A stretch of 64,000 nt of DNA from Lunularia cruciata. Taxonomy: Eukaryota > Streptophyta > Marchantiopsida > Lunulariales > Lunulariaceae. The position numbers were made by a program, and so were the translations under genes. The stretch covers positions 5,362,744 to 5,426,743 of the forward strand of contig OX419759.1 in assembly GCA_948567375.1 (NCBI GenBank). The letters are read 5' to 3'. Below are positions 1 through 10,883 of the stretch, piece by piece (within the stretch, counting starts at the first letter, position 1; the number at the start of each line of letters is the position of its first letter). The notes below the pieces were generated by a model that made no database searches, was not told the origin of the DNA, and saw only the letters and a list, made by a program, of their open reading frames with translations.

Positions 1-792
1 ATGTCATATTTATGAACACTTGATCTACTCACATTAAAAGAGGAAGAAAAAAAACCCAATGCTTAGCAGTCTAGACCCATCAGACCACTACAGCTTTAAC
101 CCAAATGGCCAAGAGAGCCACTCCTAGGAAGGAAGAACCTAACAAAGTCATGTTATACCAGCTATGAACCTCACTCAAACCCAAACCATACCCACTATGG
201 TGGATTTGTGCCAATTAAAGGATAGAGAAGACTATGAGGAGGAATTGGATTTCAAAGCTTATGCTATTTACCTTGCAAAATATTTAAATGAAATTCATAG
301 AGCTCTTTCCCAAGCCCATCCAATATTCTCTATGATTTTCAATTTGATATAGTACGAGACCAAGTCTACTTCATACAATGAGGATGTTGAAACTGTAATG
401 CACACAACCTAGAAATAAGTGCTCAATACCAAGAGAACAAGTTACTATAGGCTACCCTCTTCATAAAAGCTAAAAAAGGAGACTAGTGTGAGACCTCACT
501 CAAGTGACAAAGGAGTTGGAATTAGCAAAGAATAAAGTTAAGCTCCATATCAATTCCAAGTAGTGGACATATATTTTTTGTCCTATACCCACACATATTA
601 AGACTCCTAATGTAATTTAGATGATGCAACTGTGAGGAGAAAAGAGAAGTAGAAAAATCAACTAATTCTTAATCATGATCTAGAAAGTTGTAGTACATAT
701 TTCAGTAAATTCAAGATGAATTGTTGCTTGAGGTACTCAATCAATGAATACCCAAGATCCAATTAACTTTAAAGGGAGAAAAAGGCATGTAA
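1..792. repeat. Left part of direct duplication DUP1
   Basis: This stretch is closely similar, base for base over its whole length, to 58703-59480, in the same orientation. The homology resumes at 18451 after the insertion of element A, so 1-792 and 18451-19608 were once contiguous. A short open frame (164-352) begins MNLTQTQTIPTM, but its counterpart in the second copy is broken, so I do not call it a gene. The left limit of the duplicated unit is not visible because the window starts inside it. Confidence 0.85.
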
Positions 793-1375
793 TGTAACAC
801 CCATTTGTGTATGTGTGTTGTATTGTGATATTTAGCTTGGTATTACAAGTACTTGAGAGACATTATTTATATAAAGATAAAGGATCGTTCTACATTAGTC
901 ATGATTAGCTTGAGTTAGTCATAGCTAAGATAGAAGGCACCTTACTTTAGAGGAAGTGGAAAAGATGAGCACCACTATTTTAGATTCTAGTGTGTTGACT
1001 TGGTATTATTCCTAGGTGTTTGGCTTTGAGGAAAGAGTTGAGAACTCTTGGGCATGCAAACCTTTTTGTTTTGGATTCTTCTATAGTCCAAGGATAACCC
1101 ATGTGAAGGAATCCTTGACTTAGTGGTTGGGTCAAGATAAGATCACATGCTAGTGGAATATGCCCATGTGAATGGATATTCCTTTTTACTTTTTGACTTT
1201 ACTCAACTTTTAGTCTAGTAACTTGAGTCACTACGGTAATTAGTAACTTTGGTGCATAACTATTTCCCAAGTATATAAACAAGGGGTGAGGAGGTACTCA
1301 TCATCCTTTCATTTGCAACTATCTCTCTCTCATTGAGTTCTCTAGTGAGAAATATCTTGAGTCTTAGAGTGTTAG
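793..1375 (+). repeat. 5' LTR of element A, first part
   Basis: Matches 17801-18345 of the 3' LTR. It contains a TATA-like gtatataaac at 1271-1280. The matching TATA is missing from the 3' LTR because of a deletion of about 40 bp near 18258, but it is present in the solo LTR at 41233-41922. The last five bases (gttag, 1371-1375) are the left target-site duplicate of element B. Confidence 0.9.
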
Positions 1376-1756
1376 TGTAACAATATGGAGTTTAGTGACA
1401 AAGTTAGTTGGGTTTACAAAGTAGCACATAAGACAAATTAGCCTAGAATATTCTGGAAGTATCTAGGAAGCTTCTTGGGAAACTTACCGGCTAGCTTAGC
1501 TTGCACCTCAAGTAAGTAGCTTCTAGAAGGAAGCTTCTAGAAGCTTCCAAATAGGTTAGCTTGCATGAAAAGTAGACGGCTTCTAGAAGGAAGCTTCTAG
1601 AAGGAAGCTTCTTGAGAACCTTCTCAAGGGCCTTGTATGCTACCTATAAATACCAAAGCCAAAGCTCAAGCTAAGCATTTGGAGTTTTCCCACATTCAAG
1701 TGTCCCAATGTGAGTTTCTATTCTCTTATTTCTCTCCTTGGTCTTGGTCTTTTACA
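1376..1756 (+). repeat. 5' LTR of element B
   Basis: TG...CA bounded. It contains an array of TTCnnGAA units between about 1519 and 1625 (a perfect three-unit TTCTAGAAGCTTC at 1535-1547), immediately upstream of a TATA box, tataaata, near 1644-1651. Transcription start and 5' leader would follow the TATA box. Confidence 0.9.
1519..1625 (+). promoter_or_regulatory. Heat-shock-element-like TTC/GAA array in LTR of B
   Basis: The segment contains repeated ttctagaagg and ttctagaagcttc blocks. The canonical plant heat-shock element is alternating TTC and GAA spaced by two bases; 1535-1547 is a perfect three-unit example and several two-unit TTCtaGAA palindromes surround it. The array ends about 20 bp before a TATA box. 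The same organisation occurs in all four LTRs of elements B and C. Heat responsiveness is an inference from motif and position. Confidence 0.6.
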
Positions 1757-1757
1757 T

Positions 1758-1768
1758 TGGTATCAGAG
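1758..1768 (+). other. Primer binding site of element B (initiator tRNA-Met)
   Basis: tggtatcagag begins two bases after the LTR end and matches the standard plant LTR-retrotransposon primer site complementary to initiator tRNA-Met. Confidence 0.9.
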
Positions 1769-2026
1769 TAGGAATGAGATGGATGGAATTTATGGACCAC
1801 CAAATCCACTTCCACAAACCATTGGGCTTTTTATGTCCAAATATTACCCAAGCAATGCTTCACACAATTCATCACCTCACGCTTTGTGTAGGATTTTCTA
1901 CATATGATCACCGTGTTTGAGGAACCCTTGATACTTCCGATTGTCACTTATGGAGAAAGGTGAATGTGCTATATCTATGTGTTAATTAATTAGATAAATT
2001 GTGAGTAATAGGATAGAGTAGTAGCT

Positions 2027-2929
2027 ATGGCGGCAATAGTGAACGTTATCTTTGCAATGCAGCAACAAATTGAGTACCTTACTAGATTGTTGGATGAACA
2101 AGACCAACAACAACAAGAACATATAGAGAGAGTGCCAATCCGAGATAGAGAAGATCGTATTCAATTTCCAAAACCCAAGGTGTTTGAAGGCAAGAATCTT
2201 TTAGGCACAATGGAGAATTTTGTAGTTGATTGCAAATGTTACTTCAAAGCCACCAATCTTCAAGATGAACAAAAATAGATTCTCTTGGCTTCTAGCCAAT
2301 TGGATGGTATGGCAAAACTTTGGTGGCAATTCCAAGTTAAGCGAGCTGAACAACAGATTGTTGCACCAATCTTGACATGGATAGAATTCAAGGATGCAAT
2401 ACTTGATTGATTTCAACCTATAAATGCCACCCAAGCTGTACAAGATAAATTGGTAGAGTTGAAGCAGATTGGCTCTATAAGAGGCTACATCACACAATTT
2501 CAAAACATCATCATTAAAATTTTGGATATACAAGAAGGAGAAGTTCTGGATTGATTTGTACGAGGATTGAAGTCACAAACCAAATTGGAGGTGACCATGC
2601 AAGAACCACAAAACATAGAAGAAGCCATACAATTGGCTGAGCGCTTTGACTCCTAGGTTGCAACAACTTGGTCTCGACCTCGACTTACACCAAGCTTACA
2701 AGTACAATATGCACGGGTGGAAGAACCAGCACTAATGGAGATTGATGCTATCCAACGGAGGCCACTTGGTGCAGTAGATAGAGAAAGTTTGCAACAAAAT
2801 AGTGGTTGTTTTTATTGTCTCCAAGTTGGACATTACACTGCTAAATTTCCACTTAAGAATGGGCGACCTCAAAAAGTTGCCCTCATGGAGTTTGTGGAAC
2901 CAAATGATAAGGGAAACGAAGAATACTAG
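2027..2929 (+). pseudogene. Element B gag (degenerate)
   Basis: The frame at 2027 (MAAIVNVIFAMQQQIEYL...) runs through a capsid-like region that includes KLWWQF and ends in a zinc-knuckle-like CFYCLQVGHYTAKF near 2803-2846. In-frame stops occur near 2276, 2408 and 2553. The fourth knuckle ligand (Cys) is Phe, so the knuckle is damaged. Gag would form the virus-like particle and bind the element RNA. The orthologous region of element C is at 14165-15297 on the minus strand, which confirms the reading frame. Confidence 0.8.
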
Positions 2930-3029
2930 TAGGAGATTTGAGCCGCCTACTGGGAGCTTGATTAGTTCCAATGGGATTGAAGGCTTGATCTATGCAAGTT
3001 TGCTTCACTTGCAAAGTACAATATCTAAT

Positions 3030-4330
3030 TGGGGTTGTAGGATTTTGGTTGATTTTGGAAGTTCAGAGAATTGCATCTCTATGCAAGTATAAGGTATTCC
3101 TATCAAGCCAATGATTGAAAGTAGTTTGATGATGGTGGATGGTAGAAAGGGTTCTGCATTTTGCACCTTGCATCCTATTACTTTCAAGATTGGGAAGGAG
3201 TATTTGGAGTATGAGGTTTGTAGTGGCACCTTGACACTATGATATCATTTTGGATCTACCTTGGCTTGAACATCATAAGGTTCAATTTGATTGGACCTGA
3301 TGCCACATTAAGTATAGTACCAAGGTAGGAATTTCCGATTAGGTTGTCTGGCACCTCTGAGTAAGATACCTAAGAATAGTCAATCCAAGATGGAAAGTTT
3401 GTCAAGAAGGTAGCCATAGAGCAAACCTTGAAGGGAGTGGAGTCCCAAAATGGGAAGTTGGCCAAGAAGGCAACCATAGAGCAAGCTTGGAAGAGAGATG
3501 AGTCCCTAGAAGGGAAGTTGGTTAGTAAAGCAGCCATAAAGCAAGCTTTGGAGGACGATAAGTCTATATTTGCTGTGTGGATCAAGCCAATTGCACAAGA
3601 ACAATTGGAAGAGGGCCAAGAGCCTCATCAAGCAATGGTTGATTGGATAGTTCAGGAGTTTGTAGACATGTTTCTGGATGATCTGCCAAGGGATTATCCC
3701 CCGATCAAGGTATGCCCTTCAAGATCAAGTTATTGCCAAGAAGTACTCCAGTGAGTAGACCAATCTATCGGCTCTCACCAAAGGAGTTGGAGGAGTTGCA
3801 AACAACACTTACAAAGTTGTTGAGAAGGACTTCATACAACATAGTACCTCTCCTTGGGGAGCACCGGTACTATTTGTTGCAAAGAAGGATGGAGGACTTC
3901 ATTTTTGTATTGATTACCGTGGGCTCAATAAGCAAACCGTGAAGAATGCATACCCTTGCCTTGGATCGATGACTTGCTTGATCAACTAAGCGGAGCATGC
4001 TATTTTTCCAAGTTGGATCTTTGCAGTGGCTATTGGAAAATTCCCATTGATAGAGAGGATGTGCAAAAGATTACCTTTCTTACAAGGTATGGGCATTTTG
4101 AGTGGAGAGTTATACCTTTTGGACTCACTAATGCTCCAACAGTCTTCATGGATCAGATGCATTGAGTGTTGGATGGACTGTTGGATCGGTCTGTGGTGGT
4201 ATTCTTGGATGATATCTTAATTTATAGTAAGACAGAGGCAAAACATGTGAATCACATGTGAGAAGTCCTAAGACAACTACAACAATGGAAATTTTATTGC
4301 AAGAAGTCAAAGTGTGCCTTTTGGCAAAAG
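3030..4330 (+). pseudogene. Element B protease and reverse transcriptase (degenerate)
   Basis: A retropepsin-like motif is seen at about 3040-3080 (LVDFGSSENCIS, where the family usually has DSG). A tandemly repeated linker follows (GKLAKKATIEQ-type repeats, 3390-3560), then RT fingers and palm: [16 protein letters not shown] near 3750, [13 protein letters not shown] near 4010 and the catalytic FLDDILIYS with codons at 4202-4213. Several frameshifts separate these blocks. The YLDD-type active site itself is intact. Confidence 0.85.
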
Positions 4331-4342
4331 GAGGTTACCTTC

Positions 4343-5068
4343 TTGTGTCATAAGATCTCATCAGAGGGAATCAAGATGGAAGAAGAGAAAATCAAGGCCA
4401 TTATTGATTGGCCTACCCCAAATGATGCTACACAAGTATGGGCATTCAATGGATTGGCCAATTTTTACCGACTATTCATCCATTATTATGCTTATGTGGC
4501 TGCACCATTGATTGACCTCTTGGGAAAGAGCTCGAGCTTCAAGTGGATCACCAAGCATGAAAAAGTATTCCAAAAGTTAAAGCATATGGTGTCTTCAAGA
4601 CCCATTCTTCAACTATATGATCCTCAACTACCCTATGTGGTTGATTTTGATGCTTCTAACTTTGCAATTGGAGCCGTGCTACAACAAGAATTCCTAAATA
4701 GACTCCATCCCATTGCCTTTGTGTCTCACCGACTCAATACGGCTGAACAAAACTACTTTGCTCAAGATCAAGAGCAACCTGCAATGGTATACGACACCAA
4801 GGTATGGAGGCATTACCTTTTGGTGAAACAAGTGATCATGCAAATTGATCACAAACCATTGTTGCAAACCTTACACTTGGAACACATGAAGAGTCGACAT
4901 CATCAATGGGAGGAACAACTCCAACTGTATGATATCAAACTCGAGTACAAATTAGATCAATTCCATGTCATCCATGATACTTTATCACGCCAACCTGATT
5001 TGAAGTCTCTTCCTCTCATCACAATGGCAATTTCAATAGTGTCGATTGACTCCAAGGTCCAAAACTAG
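4343..5068 (+). pseudogene. Element B RT connection and RNase H
   Basis: The longest open stretch of element B (241 codons). It carries the thumb/connection (IDWPTPNDATQVWAFNGLA, NFYRLFIHYYAYVAAPL) and RNase H, with VVDFDASNFAIGAVLQQ holding the first catalytic Asp, IDHKPLLQTL, and a C-terminal VIHDTLSRQPD block typical of Gypsy RNase H. It should degrade RNA in the RNA:DNA hybrid. It is open here but separated from upstream RT by frameshifts. Confidence 0.85.
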
Positions 5069-5229
5069 TTTTAGTCAACTCTACATCAAGATCCCTTCTT
5101 CCAAATGGTACATGGTCACCTTACGGCATGCAATAAGGAGTACAACACCTTCTCCATCAAGGAGAGCCTTTTATTCCATGAAGGCTTTCCATGAAGACCG
5201 GATCTATGCTCTAGCCAAAGGTGATCTTT

Positions 5230-6000
5230 GACTTGTGCACCTTCAAAAAGCCTATGATTTACCCATTGCTGGTCACATGTGTGTAGACAAGACCTTGGGT
5301 ACCCTCCAACACCAATGGTGGTGGCCCAAAATGACACAAGATGTTCAAGAATTTGTTGGATCGTGTGAGAGCTACCAACGTAACAAGGCCAGTAACCAGA
5401 AGCTGAGTGGACTCTTTCAACCACTTGCCGTTCCATCCACTTGCTGGGAGCATGTGAGCTTGGATCTCATCACATCCTTGCCAAAGACAAAACAAGGATA
5501 CACCGCAATCATGGTGTTTATAAATAAGCTTAGAAAGTAAATCAACTTGGCATCAACGTGTGATATCGTGGATGCTCCAACCTTGGTGCAAATCTACTTC
5601 GACAATGTTTTCAAGCATCATGGGATATCACATGTACTCATCTCCGATTGTGATCCTTCATTTACCGGGAAGTTTTGGCAAGCACTCTTCTAGATACTCA
5701 GCACCAAGCTTACTTTGTCCACGGCATATCATCCTCAAACTGATGGCCAAACCAAACGTGCAAATCATACATTGGAGGATATGTTACGTGCCTTTGTCAA
5801 TGTCTACCATACCAATTGGGATGAATGTCTTGCAGTTGCAAAATTTGCCTACAACAATTCCAAACAAGCAAGCACCAAATTTTCTCCTTTCTTTCTCAAT
5901 TTTGGCTAAGATTTGCTTGTTCCAGATTCTCTTCTTGCTCCCCTTCCATCTCAAGTTCCTCATACTTCCACATTCTTGACCACTATATCCCAATCTTTTC
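5230..6000 (+). pseudogene. Element B integrase (degenerate)
   Basis: The H2C2 zinc region reads HLQKAYDLPIAGHM with a CESYQRNK block, where the second Cys of the CxxC pair is Tyr. The core contains WEHVSLDLITSLP (first Asp). A later block reads DGQTKRANHTLE, whereas element C keeps [12 protein letters not shown] at the same place. The catalytic Glu is therefore Lys in B, consistent with a G-to-A change. Frameshifts and a stop near 5694 also interrupt the core. Confidence 0.85.
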
Positions 6001-6309
6001 AACAAGCCAAGTCTCACCTCCTTGTTGCTCAGAATTTCCAAAAACAATATGCAGACCACCATCATTGTGATCTCACCTTTGAAGTTGGTGGTAAAGTCAT
6101 GCTATCCTCTAGTAACCTCCATCTCCCACTTGATACCCAAATTTGTAAACTTGCACCTAATTGGATAGGACCCTTTGATATCACCCAAATTGTCTCTCTT
6201 GTTTCTTATCAACTTGCCGTGCCTTATCACATGCATATCAATCCTATCTTTCATGTTTCCAAGTTTAAACCCTTTGTTCCTAACCCCTCTTCCTTTTCCT
6301 TTTGAGTCC

Positions 6310-6500
6310 AACCTCCTCCTCTTCTTGTCCCTATCAATGATCATGAGGAGTATGAAGTTGATCTTATCCTTGCACGTCGTCATATTCAACAAGGCTGTTG
6401 CCAACATATAGAGTACAAGGTCCTTTGGAAAGGGTATCTCCTTCATGATGCCAAGTGGGAACCTCTTTCTTACCTCTAGAATGCACAGACGGCCATCTAG
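6310..6500 (+). pseudogene. Element B C-terminal chromodomain
   Basis: After the integrase C-terminal region (IGPFDITQIV near 6165), the frame reads EEYEVDLILARRHIQ and then IEYKVLWKGYLLHDAKWEP. This is the classical chromodomain pattern (E-x-I-L-x-x-R followed by Y-x-V-x-W-x-G-Y and W-E-P). In chromoviruses this domain is thought to steer integration through histone marks. It ends at in-frame stops just before the polypurine tract. Confidence 0.85.
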
Positions 6501-6540
6501 GAATTCAAAGTTTTACTGGCGACGAGGACGTCACCAACTA

Positions 6541-6554
6541 GCGGCGGTGGAATA
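6541..6554 (+). other. Polypurine tract of element B
   Basis: gcggcggtggaata sits directly before the 3' LTR. The same purine-rich sequence, in reverse complement, precedes the LTR of element C at 10635-10650. Confidence 0.75.
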
Positions 6555-6966
6555 TGTAACAATATGGAGTTTAGCAACAAAGTTAGTTGGGCTTACAAAG
6601 TAGCACATAAGAAAAAGTAGCCTAGAATATTCTAGAAGTATCTATGAAGCTTCTTGGGAAGCTTCCTGGCTAACTTAGCTTGCACTTCAAGTAAGTAGCT
6701 TCTAGAAGCTTCCAACTAGCTTAGCTTGCACGCCAAGTAGGTGGCTTCTAGAAGGAAGTTTCTTGAGAAGCTTCCTAATTAACTTGGCTTTCACTCTAAG
6801 AAAGTGGCTTGAGGAAGCTTCTTGAGAAGTTTCTCAAGGGCCTTGTATGCTACCTATAAATACCAAAGCCAACGCTCATGCTAGCCATTTGGTGTTTTAC
6901 CACATTCAAGTGTCCCAATATGAGTTTCCATTCTCCTATTTCTCTCCTCGGTCTCGGTCTTTTACA
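6555..6966 (+). repeat. 3' LTR of element B
   Basis: It starts TGTAACAATATGGAG and ends TTTTACA. A perfect three-unit TTCTAGAAGCTTC lies at 6700-6712 and a tataaata box at about 6853-6860. It differs from the 5' LTR by substitutions and by indels within the TTC/GAA array, so the insertion is not recent. Confidence 0.9.
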
Positions 6967-7079
6967 CTTAGCCTTGGAGAAGTATGATGGAGTTGGGGTT
7001 CCTTGCCTTTGTAGTCCATGGTGTGTTACCATAATAGCCATCAGAGGTTCATCTTGAGTGAGAGATAGGTCGGCTCACA
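6967..7079 (+). repeat. 5' LTR of element A, second part
   Basis: Continues the A LTR after the B insertion and matches 18341-18450. It ends GGCTCACA at 7079. The first five bases (cttag) are the right target-site duplicate of element B. Confidence 0.9.
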
Positions 7080-9133
7080 TTTTTGCTTCCATTGTCGAGA
7101 CCTCTCTAGAAGGCAAGATAATGTTCCACGTACAATTTTATATGAGACAAAAGGAGGCTATGAGAGCTCACTTGGAGAGAAATTTAGGGGAGGAGAGTGC
7201 TGAACTTATGTTAGAGAATTTGGACCCATTTGTATACCATGTAGTTCATTATGATGTCTTTGAGGTGATTTTGTACATCTTGTACACTTGAGAGGATTTG
7301 GGGAGATTGTGTGAGGTGGACTAAAGATTTTGGGAATTAAGGTGATTTTGGACAAAATCTCAAGTTTAAGATCCGAACTTGAAATTTATACACATGATAT
7401 TTTGGGTTATCCTTCACTTATCAGACTTGAAATTATTGTGAGATATGCTATGCACATTGGGCTAGAATTTTTGAAAGTTGATAGGGTAAATTGCTCCCAT
7501 AACTACATGCACTCTGGAAAATTGTACAGAGTCTACCAATTTTTCAATTTTTAGTGGATTACGGTGAAACTTTCCAAGAAAGTTAAGTGCATTTTATCCT
7601 ACTTGATGACACAAAATTAGACATAGATAATTCTTGAGCAGGGAATTATAAATCTTTAAAGTGAGAGGGGTGGTTTTCAGACCAAATCTGAAATATGTGT
7701 GCTGAATAGAAAGGTGCCTAGGCCAAATGGCTTAATGAAAACATCTAAAATTTTGTAGGGAGAGATGTCCTAGAGTTTTGATCAAGTGTGAAAAATTTTA
7801 GAGGACTTTTAGATACAAGTTGCAAAACTTGACTGACATTGTGAGAAAGGGTCAATTTTGCAGAGTTTAGATTTCATACATGAGGAGTGTGAGGGCAACA
7901 AAAAGTATATTTGAGTGTTTAGACTCATCTTGAGAACATGGAGGGTCACAAAGAGTGGAAATTGACGCTATGCAAGGTTTCCCAAGGGTTTAAGGTGATT
8001 GTAGAGATGGATGTAAGGAAAAGAGAGTTTAGAATAGAATTTGAAGAGAGTGTTGAGAGGATCCAAAACCTACACCACTTGGAGGAAAGAGTAAGTCTAA
8101 GTGCTTTCTATGTGGAGAGAAGGGACGTAAGGCAAGTTCATGTCCATTGACCTTTGAGCAAGAGATTGAGAGAAAGGAGATGATTACTTGATTTGGGTTT
8201 GCATGTTGGACCTTCTTCACCAAGATTGGGAGGGAGAAAATCTAAGACCAAGGAGTTGTGTGAGGTTTGTGGAGTAGAAGGACTTCCAAAAGGACATGAG
8301 TGTAGTGGAGTAGTGGAGTGCCCAAATTCCACTTACCATGGAGGAAGGGGTTATGAGGGAGCCAATAGAAGGAAAGAGGGAGGTAATGAAACCCAAGTAG
8401 CTCCTAATCCAAACAAAGGTAAGGGGATAGCATCCATAGATGTGGTTGAGAGCAAGTATGAGAAGGGAGAGTGCTCAAACTCCAAGGATCTTCATTTGAA
8501 GCTTTTGGCACAAGAGAAGAAGGGAGCTCTTTTTGCAAAAGATGTTTACTCTTCTCAAGGATTTACTCCAAGCAAGGATTCTCCTTTGTCTACTAGGAGC
8601 ACTTGCACATCAACACCATCAAAAACATAGACTCCAAGGAAGAAGTTGGGGATGGAGTATTTCTTGGTTTCAAAGAAACAATGGAACTACAATGTGTTGG
8701 AAGATGTTTGTAGTCACAAGGCTAACATCACAATGGGCCAATTGATTGCTTTGAACCCTACCTTGAGAAAGGAGTTTAGAGGTGGTTTGATTTCTACAAG
8801 GAGCAAGAGGAAGAAGAAGGCAAAAGCTCAAGTATCAATGGGGGTGGTGGATGCCAAGCCAACACCATGGGAGGCTTGTGAATATACCTCCAAGATTGAT
8901 GTGAGAGTGAATGGTCACATTATCAAAGATGCAATTGTTGATGGGGGATCAGTTCTAAATGCCATGTTAGAAAGGTTGATGAAGAAGTTGGGTATGATAC
9001 CCTCAAGACCTTCAACATTTGTTGTGAACATGCAAAACAAGTAACAAGTTTGGCCAATTAGAGTGATGGATAAGGTGGTAGTTTCAGTTATGGGAGTTCA
9101 AAATCTTATGATTTACTTCTTGGGAGGCCATGG
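7080..9133 (+). pseudogene. Element A gag and protease (degenerate)
   Basis: Fragmented plus-strand frames. A zinc-knuckle-like CFLCGEKGRKASSC lies near 8098-8150 (expected His is Arg) and a second Cys-rich block LCEVCGVEGLPKGHEC near 8258-8305. A retropepsin region follows at 8860-9040 with KDAIVDGGSVLNAM; the Asp codon is 8940-8942 and the usual DSG/DTG is DGG. Stops at 9042 and near 9135 end it. The first 850 bp after the LTR hold only short frames that I cannot assign; they are probably leader and gag N terminus. Confidence 0.7.
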
Positions 9134-10262
9134 TTGAGAGCAGTATGCACAACTGATAGATGGCATAAAGGGTACTTGAGGATTGGGCCATCAAACCATA
9201 GAGTCACAATTCATTTAACTTACACCACCAACACTTCACATTCAGATACACCATCTTCTGATTATTGGGAATCAGATTCTAAAGAAGGAGCTTCAGGTGT
9301 GGACACAAGCACGGAGGAGGAGACTTCCATGAAGGAGGATGAATTTGAATCCAATTTAGATGTGTGTTCCTTGTGTGCTATGGATTTTGCACCTAAGCTA
9401 GAGGTTTTGAGGGACCCAAATAAATCACCATTGACACTTGAGGAGGTAGAGAGAAGGTCAGCTACTCTCAAGTATGGCCCAAATGTTACCAAGGAGGAGA
9501 AGATAAGATTTGAAGAGATTTTCTATAAGTTCATCCATGTGTTTGCTTTCAGTTACAAGGATTTGAAGGAAGTCACCTTGGAGGAGCACAAGATAGAGGT
9601 GGTGTCACATGCAAGACCAATCCACCAAAAATAATGTCGCATTAGCCCACCAATATCTTTGGTTGTGAAGGAGGAGATTGATAAGCTCAAGGAGGCCGGA
9701 TTTATCTTTGAGGTGGAGAATTCAGAATGGGTGTCTCCAATTGTCATTGTGAAGAAAAAGAATGGCAAGCTTTAGGTATGTGTGGATTACAAGAAGCTCA
9801 ATGTTATTACCAAGAAGGACTACTTCCCATTTCCATTCATTGATGAGATCTTGGAGGAGGTTGCAGGTCATGAGAGGTATAGTTTTGGAAATGGTTATAA
9901 TGGATATAACCAAATCAAGATTGTACTAGAGCATCAATAACTCACCTCGTTCACCACACCTTGGGGAACTTATGCTTTCAAGGTCATGCCTTTTGGGCTT
10001 TGCAATGCTCCATCCACATTCTAGTGGTTCATGAACAAGGTATTTGAACCTTTCATTGGGAAATTTGTGAGCAACTTCATTGATGACTTTTGTGTCTATG
10101 GGAGCAAGGGGGAGCACTTTGAGCATCCAATCAAGGTCTTGCAATGCTTGGATGAGGCAAATGCATCACTCAACCTAGAGAAATATATTTTTGGGATGTG
10201 AAGAAGGTCAACTTTTGGGACACATCATCTCCAAGGATGGAAAAGTAGTTGATCTTGAGAAG
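9134..10262 (+). pseudogene. Element A reverse transcriptase, N-terminal part
   Basis: An open stretch at 9134-9634 leads into RT. EEIDKLKEAGFIFEVENSEW lies at about 9670-9730, then SPIVIVKKKNGKL, VCVDYKKLNVITKKDYFPFP, GTYAFKVMPFGLCNAPSTF, and the active site NFIDDFCVYG with the two Asp codons at 10082-10087. In-frame stops sit near 9632, 9774 and 9938. Element C breaks the coding sequence at 10268; it resumes at 15786. Confidence 0.85.
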
Positions 10263-10267
10263 GTGCG

Positions 10268-10634
10268 TGTAAAAGACCAAAACCAAGGAGAGAAATAGGA
10301 GAATGGAAACTCACATTGGGACACTTGAATGAGGGAAAACTCCGAATGCCTAGCATGAGCTTTGGCTTTGGTATTTATAGGAAGCATACAAGACCCTTGA
10401 AGCTTCTCAAGAAGCTTTCTTCTAGAAGCCGCCTACTTGGCGTGCAAGCTAAGCTAGTTAGAAGCTTCTAGAAGCTTCCTTCTAGAATCTACCTGCTTAG
10501 GGCGCAAGTTGACTAGTTGGGAAGCTTCCCAAGAAGCTTCTTAGATACTTCTAGAATATTCCAGGCTATTTTGTCTTTCCAGTCTCTACTTTGTAAGCCT
10601 AACCAACTTTGTCGCTAAACTCCATATTGTTACA
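10268..10634 (-). repeat. 3' LTR of element C
   Basis: Reverse complement of the B-family LTR. It contains a perfect four-unit array GAAGCTTCTAGAAGCTTC at 10461-10478, followed two bases later by a further TTCTAGAA. The TATA box is at about 10371-10383 (reads tataaatacc on the minus strand). Confidence 0.9.
10461..10490 (-). promoter_or_regulatory. Perfect heat-shock-element-like array in LTR of C
   Basis: 10461-10478 is GAA-gc-TTC-ta-GAA-gc-TTC, a perfect alternating four-unit heat-shock-element pattern. The identical 18-mer is at 15616-15633 in the other LTR. Confidence 0.6.
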
Positions 10635-10649
10635 TATTCCCCCGCCGCT

Positions 10650-10880
10650 AGTTGGTGACGTCCTCATTGCCAGTGAAGCTTCAAATTCCTTGATGGCCGT
10701 CTGTGCATTTTGGAGGTGGGAAGGAGGTTCCCATGTAGCATCATGAAGGGGATACCCTTTCCAAAGGACCTTGTTCTCCGTATGTTAGCAGCGGCCTCAT
10801 TGAATATGGAAACACACAAGGATACGATCAACTTCGTACTCCTCATGATCATTGATAGGGACACGAAGAGGGGGAGGTTG
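10650..10880 (-). pseudogene. Element C chromodomain and pol C terminus
   Basis: Minus-strand reading gives EEYEVDRILVCFHIQ, then KVLWKGYPLHDATWEPPSHL, ending just before the polypurine tract. One in-frame stop separates the two halves. It is homologous to the element B chromodomain. Confidence 0.8.
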
Positions 10881-10883
10881 GAC

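Larger units (their letters stand above)
1376..6966 (+). mobile_element. Element B: Ty3/Gypsy chromovirus nested in the 5' LTR of A
   Basis: A full-length element. The 5' LTR is 1376-1756 and the 3' LTR 6555-6966; both start TGTAACAATATGGAG and end TTTTACA. The primer site tggtatcagag (1758-1768) is complementary to the 3' end of plant initiator tRNA-Met. A purine-rich ggcggtggaata precedes the 3' LTR. Target-site duplicates are gttag (1371-1375) and cttag (6967-6971), one mismatch. The order is gag, protease, RT, RNase H, integrase, then a chromodomain at the very end of pol, which defines chromoviruses. Frameshifts and in-frame stops occur throughout, so this copy is not autonomous. Confidence 0.95.

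Noticed and set aside
1758..1768. tRNA-Met-like sequences
   Set aside because: These are primer binding sites (1758-1768, 15355-15363, 32947-32958), not tRNA genes; no cloverleaf is present.
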